Assembly: GCA_019188255.1 (NCBI GenBank)
Contig: JAETXT010000001.1
Location: 4,464,001-4,528,000 of the forward strand
Reading direction: 5' to 3'
From: Verticillium longisporum
Lineage: Eukaryota > Ascomycota > Sordariomycetes > Glomerellales > Plectosphaerellaceae
Length of the DNA stretch: 64,000 nucleotides
The notes under the pieces are model-generated. The model worked only from the letters and a program-made list of their open reading frames with translations. It was not told the origin of the DNA and ran no database searches. The translations under genes and the position numbers were made by a program. Numbering within the stretch: position 1 is the first letter of the stretch; each line of letters opens with the position of its first letter. This document shows, piece by piece, positions 25,879 through 35,813 of the stretch.

Positions 25879-27727
25879 TCATCCACCTCGCCATGTCTCG
25901 GCCACGGAACTGGACCTGGAGGGGGGGCCTTCGCCCCGCGGACGCCACGGCGATACCAGGGAATCTGAAGCAGAAAAGCCCGGCTGCCTTCGGCCCCCTT
26001 CCCCTCTTGCCTACGGAGCGCAGTGGTGCCGTCGGTCTGAGGTGAGGCTGGTGTGGTGAGACTGTCGTCCCATGCGTCGAGGTGAGCGCCAGGTGAGTAG
26101 TGACATATCGTGAGCAGCACCGGGGCGTGCTGGACAGGGTACAGGGGCACGTATGCACGTTCAAGGCAGGCTCTTCTTCTGCGAGGCTGGACTGCAAGCA
26201 CGGCCAGGTGACCGGACTTGCATGGCTTGGGGTTACACAGAAGCTGCCGTGCTGGCGGCGTCTTTTTTTTTTTTTTTTTGGGCCTGCGCGCGTTGTGCGT
26301 GCTGGCGGAACGGCGGAGCAGTACGCTAGCCTTTTCTTCGTTTGCCGTGCTTGATGGGATGTCATGTTTCACGAGAGTAGGGGCTGTGGTGTTTGCATCT
26401 TCTTCTTCTTTAGGATGTGGCTTGTACCGCTGCGTGTGAACAGACTGCTAAACGCCTCGCCATGGTGCCAAGTAAGGAACAATGGTGGCTCGTTTTGGGG
26501 GCTGGGCGTTCCTGATCGAGAACGGAGCTGTCGATCGATGCCGCTAGCAGTCGTCTTCGACCTCTCTTTGGTCTTTCGGAGGGACCGTTCGTAAGCACCG
26601 GGAGGGCCATGGTGATGGGGGCCAGGATCTGGGTCGAGGGCGCCGAGTGAGCTTACTCAGGGCATCGGTGGCAGGATGCGGGGGTTGCACTCAGTGGCAG
26701 GCCATATGACGGCCCCCGCCATGCCCTTGGGACGAAGAGGAAGCGTGGCGGTGAGCCGGACTGTCGGTATCACTTGTAGAGTAGGAGATAGGACGGGGGA
26801 GGGAGGGGAGGCAGGGGAGAGGGTTGGGTGATGCGACGTCGGGGATTGTGGCACTTTCAACCGATTCGGCCGGGGGTTCCAACGGCGTTGCGATAAGGTC
26901 GGTCTGCAGAGGTGGTTGTCGATATGGGAGGGGAGGGTTCCATGCTGCCATGAGCCATTACTTGTCCTTCATTTTTTCTTGTTGGTGGAACACCGGGGCA
27001 TGGCAGACGTTGCTGCAACCTGTGTGTGGTAAACCCAATGGATGAGTTTCGTTCGTTGCTAGTCTCGTCTGGTAAACAATGGCGTAGTGGAAAAACGATT
27101 CGTCACATTTCGTCTGTATCACGAGGGGCCGCAATACGGGAGCTTCCAAAAAGACACCCGGTACATGGCCAGATACTTGTCGACTACCTCTGACGCTGAA
27201 ACGGGGGCCGTCCCGCCAGAGGAGCACAGAGCGCGAAAGGACGATCCCTTTTCTCGACATGCAAGAAGCTCTTTAGGCTCCACGAAACGAGGCGGTTCGC
27301 TGCTGCAGGAACGGTCCACCTGACAAACGTTGGACGTCGCTCATCACGGAGCTAGTCCGCCTTGTGTTGTGCTCGCGCGAGGGTGGGGATAGCAGCATTG
27401 CGCAGCATCACTGCGCCTGGGAGAGAGGGAGAGGGGGCAGGGGGCCGGCCATGCGCGGCACAGGCACAGCGCGGCACAGCATCGAGGCTGACCATGCACA
27501 GCGCAGAAGAGTGACGCCAGGGGCAAGGTTTGATGGATGACTCGCGTTTCGGCTGACGACGAGCACCCTGCGCATCTGTATGCCCTGCCCTCGTCTCGCT
27601 GTTAGGGGCTTGTGTCTGCGTCTTCCTCATCGGCCTGTGCTGCGGGTTTCCGTTGTGAGATCCGTCAATTGCCAGTGGTCGGTTGCGACGCCGCGGCTAG
27701 GGGCAGCATCTCGTACGACCCATGCGG

Positions 27728-27728
27728 T

Positions 27729-27757
<29 letters not shown>
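27728..27757. repeat. (GA)n microsatellite
   Basis: GA dinucleotides interrupted once by an extra A. Confidence 0.88.
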
Positions 27758-27759
<2 letters not shown>

Positions 27760-29002
27760 CGGAGACTGTCGATAGGGAGTTGAAACGTGCGATATGCGGA
27801 TCATTATCTTTCTGATATTTTGATGGACAGAAGGGCCATGTCACGAGATGGAGCTGATGGACAACGTCCGTCGAATGATGTGGTTTTGGAGAGCGATCTG
27901 CGGGAGGGGCGCGGGAGGGTGCTGCTCGGATACGGAGCACTCTCCGGGGAGACGGCCACTGTAGATGGAACTTGGAAAAGTTTCTTCTGCGCAAGATGTC
28001 GTGCTGAAAGTCATGACGTCTTTGGTGTCGAGGGACAGAGCGGCGTGTAAACAAAGATGACCAGTCTCATCTAGTGTGGATAAGGGGTAGCGTGTCTGAG
28101 AGGGCCTTCGTTGATGTGAAATGTGAGGGTTCCATCAGACAACCGGCCATATCCAGTTCGAAGAAATGAAGCGTTGCGTCCTGGAACGAGACTTTGACTG
28201 AAGTGTAACGCTATGTAGGTTTGCACTTGTAGTACGTCGAGATTTATCAAAAGTCGTAATAGTGAACGTTATGGACGTAGAAACTAATTACGCCTCACAT
28301 TGTGTTTGACAAATACTATGTATCTTCCTTCCTAGACGTACGCTCAACAATTCGGCGAGGTTTTGCAGTAACCTCTTCGACGTTGCGGGAAGTCATTACG
28401 GCGTGGACATGCAGCCCGCGACATCAGAATGCAGGCTGAACACAGCCGTCATCCAAGCGCTGAAGTATGACGTTTAGAGACAACTGATCTCTTAGATACG
28501 AAATGCTGTTGTAAGAAGCCGTAGATAAGTTCTCTTCCTGGGTTGCAGTCAGGCAGATGAAAGGGCACACGAATAGTGGCCGTCAAACCGGCATGTCGTC
28601 ACGCAGAAAGTCTGAGGATAGTACGAAAGAACACTTTGCCGAAATCCGTATACTACATGCACAGAATTCGTCTGATATGTTTAGGAACTGGCTTTAGTCG
28701 CAAGTGACGGCCAGTTACGTGAAGGTCTCTTTATGAATAATGTAGTAATCGACCCCCTCTACTTTTTGGCATATCACCTCCTTCATTGACTTTGCCTCTC
28801 TATGCCTGTCCAGGTAATTAGTTTTCCATGCACCTTCATCTGAGCTACGTTTTTAGACTTTTACTATATGGCAGTACGGTTCCGTCTATACATTAGTCTG
28901 CTTTCATCAGTTACCGAGGTCTGAGCCCGTTTCGTCGGCATAAACAACCGTCCATCTCAAGTAAATACACCAGTGCGCATTCGTGTTTGAAGAACTTACT
29001 GT

Positions 29003-30300
29003 TCATGAGACACATCTTCGAAGACGAACAAAACCAACATTAGTTGATCATCTTCGGGTAACTTGCCGAGTTTGCTTAGTATATGGCCATCGTAGAACGC
29101 AAATGGCCACTTGCAAAAATTCTTGACAGGATCAAACTCAATCAACGACAGTCTTGCGGAACTCACTCGCTGCCCAGAAGTATCCAGACTATTGTCAGAC
29201 TGTTTATGCCACGGCCTCACTGCTGCTGTGCCGTGCTTACCACCCTGATGATCGTCCCATCAAGTCCTTGACCTTGCAACAGAATTCATCGGGACTGAAA
29301 GTTTCGGTGGGCCATTTGCCACTCACATGAATAAGGGAGTCATATGATTCCAGGCCCGTAAGGCTAGATTGATATTGGACTGAGATACAAGATGCTCAAG
29401 AACGTCCAGCTGTTTATACCTCGCTGCCCAATGGAGAAGGATAAAGCTAGCGAAGTCGAGCAAGACCAGACCCGTGGGCGAATGTTGAAGGAGACACCTG
29501 ACATCGGCTTAGAGGCCTTCCGTGTCATCGAATATTTTTGCACCCGACTTCCACAGCAAGTCGAGCATTCTATAATTGTCTATCGAAATAGCAGCGATCG
29601 TAAGTGGCGCCCCAATTCTATCTCGTCATTATGGTTTGCGTTCGTATTCCTATTTAGAAGAAGCTAGGCCGCTCCCATAGAACCACCGCCAATGGCAAAG
29701 AATAGAAGAGCTTGCCCACTGCCGTTCATTAACTTGATTGATAGGCCGAGGCTAAGCAATGAATTGACGACATCGCAATGGCCTTCTTTGGCCGCAATAT
29801 ATACTAAACTGATACCGCCCAGGTAGGTAAACACCTTTAAGAATGATTAGTTCAACCGTTGCGCGTGTTGCTCAAGCCCAAAACCGGTCTTTCTTGCGGG
29901 CTCATCAAATTCATACCCAGGGATTGACGGGGCCACCGCACGAAAGGCTTCTGGATCGTCTGACGATTCTGTCAATGGGGGGATCAACTCCCGTGATTCA
30001 AGAAGCATCCTGGCATGAAGGTGAATCAGCGTAGTCAGACAAGGGCGTGCCTGCTACGAACGAGGTTTAGTGGTCTTAGCATAACAACCGTGGACGAATA
30101 GTAGCAGTATCATGTCAGACCTAGATGACCGGTGATGTAATATATCTATGTTGATAGCTTTGAAGCCTGTGTTAATGCTCATCCAAAGGGGTAGATCAAG
30201 TATCTGGACGAGCAGGCCGCGATTCCTTTCACTCCAACAAAGTAGACCATGAGGTTTATCTGTTTCATCATTGGTCAACCCCTCATTCTTCTCAATCTCT
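29003..30300 (-). pseudogene. Decayed ankyrin-repeat protein gene
   Basis: No single long frame exists, but reading the minus strand through stops and likely introns gives successive ankyrin-like pieces. About 30270-30060 carries ILHHRSSRSDMILLLFVHG. About 29830-29700 carries VYIAAKEGHCDVVNSLLSLG. About 29480-29340 carries LLHWAARYKQLDVLEHLV followed by NHMTPLF. The last piece is followed by a plausible GTGAGT donor, and a further donor GTAAGT follows the piece ending at about 29003. In-frame stops interrupt the coding pieces (TAG after KTTKPRS near 30040, TAA near 29500); both could come from CAG or CAA by C-to-T change. Known: ankyrin repeats are protein-binding scaffolds with fast turnover in fungi. 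The ends are uncertain, and an unusual multi-intron gene with a few errors is the alternative. Confidence 0.55.
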
Positions 30301-30520
30301 AAGTGACGTCAAGATAGCGGTTCGTCATTTCATTCTAGATAGGGCAGCTTAGAAAGTTCCCCAGCCATTGGCGTAATGCTTGGTCAGCGGCTTCAAGATA
30401 TGCGCATCGCCAGACTAAGACTTATTCCCCGCACACGAACAACACAGCTCTCTCGATTTACTTACTCGACTGATATCACGCCCCTTACCTAACCCCCCCA
30501 AGTTCAAAGACACTCTTACG

Positions 30521-31356
30521 ATGGCACCATTTACGTTTGAAGCCTCGAAGACGGCTGTGATCACTGGAGGCGCATCGGGCATCGGCCTAGCGGTCGCCCA
30601 AAAGTGCTTAGACTATGGAATGAAGGTCGTTATTGCGGATTAAGGTAGTAGTAAACTGATCGAGACGAAACAAAATCTTGGAAGTGCGCTTGCGAATCTT
30701 GAGATGGATGTTAGTCGGGTCGAAGATTGGATTCGGCTCTAGAAGCTTGTCGATGGTGATTTTCAGGGTACGTTAACGCTTCGGCCAGGCACAAGCGGTA
30801 ACCTTCTGTTTGAGTGTGTACGTCCATTCTGCTACGCAGCATATTAATGTAGAACCCAGGTCGTCTCGATTTCCTTTTCCTGAACGCTGGCATTCAACCC
30901 TCGTCTGGATGGAAAGACACCTCGTCCTTCCAAGCTATCTTCAACGTCAACTTGTTCGGCGTTGTTCATGGCATTTCCACCTTCTTGCCAACGATCAAGG
31001 CCACGCCTGATTCTGCCATAGTCATTACCGGATCAAAGCAGGGGATCACCAACCCGCCTAGCAACCCTACATACAACGCAAGCAAGTCAGCTGTCAAGTC
31101 GATTGCGGAGCATCTGTCGTACGACCTGAAAGATGCAACAACCAACGTGCATCTTCTTGTGCCAGGTTGGACATTCACCGGCTTGAGCCGGAGCAACGCT
31201 CAATCAAGTGGCGAGAAGCCCGCTGGTGCTTGGACCTTAGAGCAGGTTGCCAACTACTTGGTGGAGAAGATGACTCAAAACGAGTTCTACATTATTTGCC
31301 CCGACAGTGAGGTTGCCGAGGAGATGGATGCCAAAAGAATAGCATGGGCAGCATAA
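30521..31356 (+). pseudogene. Short-chain dehydrogenase/reductase, broken by two stops
   Basis: SDR enzymes oxidise or reduce alcohol/carbonyl groups with NAD(P)(H). Exon 1 (30521-30767) starts ATG and carries the dinucleotide-binding TGGASGIG at residues 15-22. An intron 30768-30859 (GTACGT...CCCAG) joins exon 2 (30860-31356) in phase, giving LFLNAGI, the VITGSK strand with the catalytic-type Ser, and TYNASK with the YxxxK pair. All catalytic motifs are therefore present. However, exon 1 has two in-frame stops, TAA at 30641-30643 and TAG at 30740-30742, both explicable by C-to-T changes in Gln codons. The next plausible start leaves out the Rossmann motif, so the gene should be dead. Its substrate is unknown. 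It lies head-to-head with the ankyrin remnant, about 220 bp apart. Confidence 0.85.
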
Positions 31357-31869
31357 GATTTGGTACGCCGCCGCCCGCCTCTGAGTCGATGGCGGGAGGA
31401 GTTCAAGGAAGAATTCTCGAACTGGATCGCCACCTGATTTGCAGACACCGTATTGGATATTATTTTATCTTAGCTACAGCGACTCATACAGAGATTGTAT
31501 GATCGAGGTGTCTTCAACAGTTGGTGAAACTAAGGGAATCGTACATGGCAATGGATTACAATGTCTGGTGTGGAACGAACCGTATCAAGACCTGCTCAGC
31601 CTTCGTCAGCATTCATCTTTGAAAACGTATTTCTTCTCGAAAAGAGCCATCGGTCACGTGAACCTTTTGACATCAAGCTGTCGAATTATTTCCATGTCTG
31701 CTGTGTGACATATTTTGGAAATGTCTCGGGGTGCTGTATTTGCCTTAAAGAATTCTCTTGTGACTTCAGCGCAATCGAAAATTCAGCACTGCTCCGTTGA
31801 TGGGGCAAAGGTACTGCAAATGAAGTGAAGTCAGAATTTCAATCTCAAAAGCGTCTAACATGAGTGAAC

Positions 31870-32780
31870 AAACAAAGAGGCCTTCCGGGGAGATACAAGC
31901 CCGGGTCGTTGAACTGAAGGCCTAGGTCCAACCCAAAGATTTCCTCCAGCTCCTGCGTATGAAGGTCAAAGTTGAGAGCGCTCAAGTTCCGGTTTGCCGT
32001 CATGCCCACCTGGGTCTTTGTAAACCCCGGCCAGGAAGAAAGAGACAAGGCAGCCGCTTCCAACGGCTCGTGGATCATCTGGGGCGTGGTAATTACAAAC
32101 TGGTAGGCTACCGGTGATAATAATGAGCTCTGCGGTACATGCTGACACTGATAGGGCTGGCTACGCCTGTGCCTCGTATCAGGCTGATGTGTAATTCCGC
32201 TTTTCTTGTGACATGCATTCTCTCGAGCGTATTTGTAATTCACACAAGAACGGCCACCAAAGCATTACAGATGCTGTTGGGGGATATGCATCGACGAGGA
32301 CGCTGAGCGCCAATGACGGAGATGATGGCTGCGACAAGAGAAGGGTCGTCGAATTGGCAATGCTTGATTGTTCCTGAAAGGATCCCAGTTCCAACAGGCT
32401 TAATGGCTTGTATATCTGAAAAAGGAACAGATGAGTAATGCCAAAGGGGGTTGTCAGACAGATGATTTCGACGTTACTCGTTTGAGCACATCGTTGTCTT
32501 CATGCCCTCTAATACTCGCTGCTTCCGCAGCGATGTTCTGTTGGTTGTGTGTATCGCAATAGTATCTGCACCACTGTCGGTAGCTCGGTGAATTACCAAC
32601 AAATCGTACGAACACTCAGCCTTCATCGGAGGGGATACTGGATCTGACGCAATCCATCCGAATCTAGGCAGATGTATGCTTACACCACTTCCATGAGCTA
32701 CCTGGTTGCAGGGGCGGAGGTTTACTCCTATAAACCAACATTCAATTGCAAGAAACGACCGGTCGAAGCCCGAAGGCACC
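31870..32780 (-). pseudogene. Probable aldo/keto-reductase-like remnant
   Basis: The minus strand at about 32070-31880 reads TANRNLSALNFDLHTQELEE and then FNDPGLYLP. This resembles the C-terminal end of fungal aldo/keto reductases, where a helix near the NADPH phosphate site precedes an RFNDPG segment. A second minus-strand frame at 32779-32474 (with ATDSGADTIAIHTTN) might be a degenerate N-terminal part, but this is weak. No frame joins the parts and no catalytic Asp-Tyr-Lys-His set was found. I read it as a fragment, consistent with the decayed neighbours on its left. It could be chance similarity. Confidence 0.3.
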
Positions 32781-32784
32781 CGGT

Positions 32785-33270
32785 GGCCTCAGAGGCGCCG
32801 GAAGTGTCTATGGAACCAGGCTCGTGCAGTATCTGGACTCATTTATTGCAGGCCACCAACCAGGTAACGGCACAAAGACGCGAGACCTTGTGTCTTGATG
32901 GAAGACAGTATGCCACGAGGCATTCTAACGTTAGAGTGCTGGTTTGGAGGGAGTGCTGGTTTGAAGGGAATGCATCATGATTGCTCTAAGAGTTCTGATC
33001 CATAGAAAATGGTCGGAGAAGGATCGGGACATACCACCTTGATGTTCCAGAACTAGGACGTTTGGCGACTTACCGCTTGGCGACTAACTCTTGAGCAATA
33101 CCAGCTTCAAGGGCCCTTGGCACTGATATGACGCGAGTTTGACCTTATTCATGACTACAACATGAAATCTATTTGATTCAAGGCTTGCCGGCAAGCCATC
33201 AAAGGTTGCGTTGTTGGACGAAGCCCATATAAGCTATGATAAAACTAAGGAAACTAATTCGCCATGACAT
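32785..33270. other. Intergenic, nothing recognised
   Basis: Moderately AT-rich, without a convincing coding frame or repeat. The right end should contain the 3' UTR of the minus-strand propeller gene. Confidence 0.5.
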
Positions 33271-33274
33271 GAAT

Positions 33275-34575
33275 CTAAGTCAACACCGCCATTCCCATGG
33301 CATTCTTACCAGCCCCCATGTTTCCCAACTGGAAATGCTGAACCTGCTTCTTTCTTTTGGCATCCACGACCGTCACTGCGGCTTGTGTTGTTCCGTTCCC
33401 GGGGCTGAGGGCATAGATGAACTGCCCGGAAGCCCTGAGGTCAATCAGGCCAGGATCGCCATTCGCGCTCAAGTCGATCTCGCTAATGATGTTAGCATCC
33501 GCCGTGGACATCTCCACCAGCCTGTTCCTTCCGACGTCGGTAACAAAGGCTGTACCCGTAGCCGGAGAGACAGTGGCCCAACACGTCGCAGCTTGGCCAT
33601 CCACGAGCCCCTTGCCCTTGAGAGTGGCGTTGCCGCTCTTGGCATCCACAGAAAGTACAGCGCCACCGAAGGAAGCATCCGTGACGAAGATGTCAGTGGT
33701 TCCAGGAATGGCGGACGAGCCAAAGAGTACGGCTGTGCCTTCTGGGGATGTTCGCCTATCCTCCTGGCTAACAGAGGCGGCGCATCCTCCTGCGTTACTG
33801 GCCTGCACGGCAAAGGAGGAGAGGAACCCGGTATTGTTCTTCGTGGGATCGCCCTTAACGGTAGTGAACAAAGTGTTCTGGTCGTCTGAGAAGAAGACCT
33901 GGGAGACTGTGTTTGTCGGTCCGACGGGCGGCGTGGTCTGCTTCAAGTCAAAAGGCCGGAGGTTGTCCATGGCACCTATGCCATTCTTCGTAAAGGGTGC
34001 ACACGCAACACCCGCCACCGCACCAGACGTTCCGACACAGACGATTGAATTTTTTGAAGACGCTGCCACCGTATTGGGAAACTCGCCGGGCACCGCGACG
34101 GGCTCGCCGACGACTTGGAGTTTGGTAGGGTCTTTCTTGTCTATAAGCAACATGGTGATCGTGTTGGAACCGGCGTTGACAGCAAACAAGCTCTGCAGAA
34201 TTATAGTTAGACGACTGTCTTGAAAGATGAAGATGGGAGATCTATATCCAAGGTATCAAGGGAACCACTTACATGTCCGGCTACAGTCAAGGCAGACTGA
34301 GACACTAGAGCATCCGGGGCGGCAGGCTGCCTCGTGCTGCCGTCGACGGAATTGGAGCCTGCCCCGCCGGTTGCAGTCTGCTGGCCAACCTTAAGCAAGC
34401 CGTCGACGCCAATCGGTAAGGCGATGACGCTGTTCTTGACTTCATTCGATAGAAGGTAAACGGCCTTCTCGACCTGACTGGCGGCCATACACGAAGATGA
34501 TCCCGAGGGCCGGGCAGAGACGCCGACAATGGAGGGAGCCAAGGCAAGTATAAGATGCGATGTTTGGAAATGCAT
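33275..34575 (-). CDS. Secreted beta-propeller (lactonase/3-carboxymuconate-cyclase-like)
   Basis: Two exons: 34575-34273 and 34192-33275, with an 80-bp intron (GTAAGT...CTGCAG, phase 0), giving 406 residues. The N-terminus has a signal peptide: a hydrophobic stretch after MHFQTSHLILALAPSIVGVSA, ending near residue 21. The rest is a run of short beta-strand repeats such as LFAVNAGSNTITML, IFVTDASFGGAVLSVDAKSG and AFVTDVGRNRLVEM, typical of seven-bladed propellers. Fungal genomes often label such secreted proteins 3-carboxymuconate cyclase or 6-phosphogluconolactonase-like; enzymatic activity is mostly untested and I do not claim it. Start choice: the first Met of exon 1 begins exactly at the signal peptide. 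It is transcribed in the same direction as the Gly/Gln-rich gene upstream, 1.2 kb away. Confidence 0.78.
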
Positions 34576-35813
34576 TGTAAACTTGGCGGTACAGAGGCCG
34601 ACGTGTTCTGAAGTTCTGAGACAACGACAATCGTGATCCAGAGAACTGGCGATGAGTATAAAAGGGAGGATGCTGCTGTGTGTTGATTTCACGAGAAAGT
34701 ATATGATCATCTGAAAAGAGCAGCGCGCGAGCTCTAATATATCTCATCACTCTGTACGGCAGCAAAGACTTCCATTGTACATTTCCAATCACGGATTGCC
34801 ATCATGTAGAGCTTTGTATCTCTCATCAGGATTGCCAAATCGGGAAATCTATTAAGAGGTTTGACGGGGATTTGCTTCCCACATAAGCCCTGGCCCCTTC
34901 AGACGAACGTGGGAACGTGGAGACGCACTATTGACATGGGGGGGCGAATATCATTGCGAGAATGAGAGGTCGCTGGTGATCAGAATTTCCTCTTTTGGAC
35001 AGGCGGATAGGTCTGGGGTCGGGTTTCAGATCGGCACTCCGCGAGGGGCAACCAACCTGATACCTCCTGATGGGTCATGCATGCATGGTCGTATTTTCTT
35101 TGACTCGCCCAGATGTTCGGCTCCATGTTCCGACCGCGGTGACATTATGGTGCCATCAACGTCATTGTCGTGCCCTGGACCAAGGCCTTCTTGTCAGAGC
35201 GTTGTTTAGAACAGAGTGAAGGGGTCTTCCACAGGGTCCGCAGGTAGTTAGAATATAGGTATGGGATAGGAATACATCTGAATTCTGGCCCTCCGCAGCT
35301 TTGGGGGGGGCCTCCGCAGCCTATATATACATTCTCTCGTGACCCTTAGCCCCTGGCCAGCCCCCTGGCTTGGCAGGCCCTGGGTGGCTCCGCAGGGTCC
35401 TGACACTTCTACTGACATACCAAACCATTTGTCTGGCTGTAGCAGTATACCCTCTGGAAACTAGGGCGGACCGTCAACTCTGAGAAGCAAAAGGGAGACA
35501 AATCTGTCGAGGTTTTAAAACTCGGAGCGTTCAAGCCAGTACAGAGTCGCAGGTCTAGGCCTCCTTCAGGCCATTGCCACAATGCGAGATCCATTGTAAC
35601 AGCAGGGCAAGATAGGTACTCAAGTGGAAGGATTACCACTACTCAATGTCCAGGGTATTGAAATGGGAGGCCGTATTGAGATTACAGCCACTTAGACCAA
35701 ACAGCACGCTGCCAATGAATTTTCCAGCTCGGGATTGCCAAACACAAGTGTTTTATACACGAAGTCCTATCTGAAGGAATTAAGAAACACAATTTTGGCA
35801 CGAAGTGCCTCTA
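34576..35813. other. Intergenic region between two secreted-protein genes
   Basis: Holds the promoter of the propeller gene and the 3' UTR of the Gly/Gln-rich gene. Visible structure: several copies of a CTCCGCAG/TCCGCAGG word between about 35233 and 35400, a G8 run near 35306-35313 and a TATATATA near 35323. No coding frame was found. Confidence 0.5.

Larger units (their letters stand above)
9304..29000. other. Long interval without recognisable genes
   Basis: Nearly 20 kb of GC-normal DNA with many short open frames on both strands but none with a recognisable domain, coherent exon pattern or conserved motif. The first 1-2 kb are presumably the promoter and 5' leader of the phospholipase C gene. 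Contents are simple repeats and small minisatellites (listed separately), poly-T runs near 16170-16198 and 26262-26279, and palindromic GGTACC/CCTAGG clusters. CpA and TpG are common, so this is not RIP-saturated repeat DNA. Non-coding transcripts or very diverged genes cannot be excluded. Confidence 0.6.
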
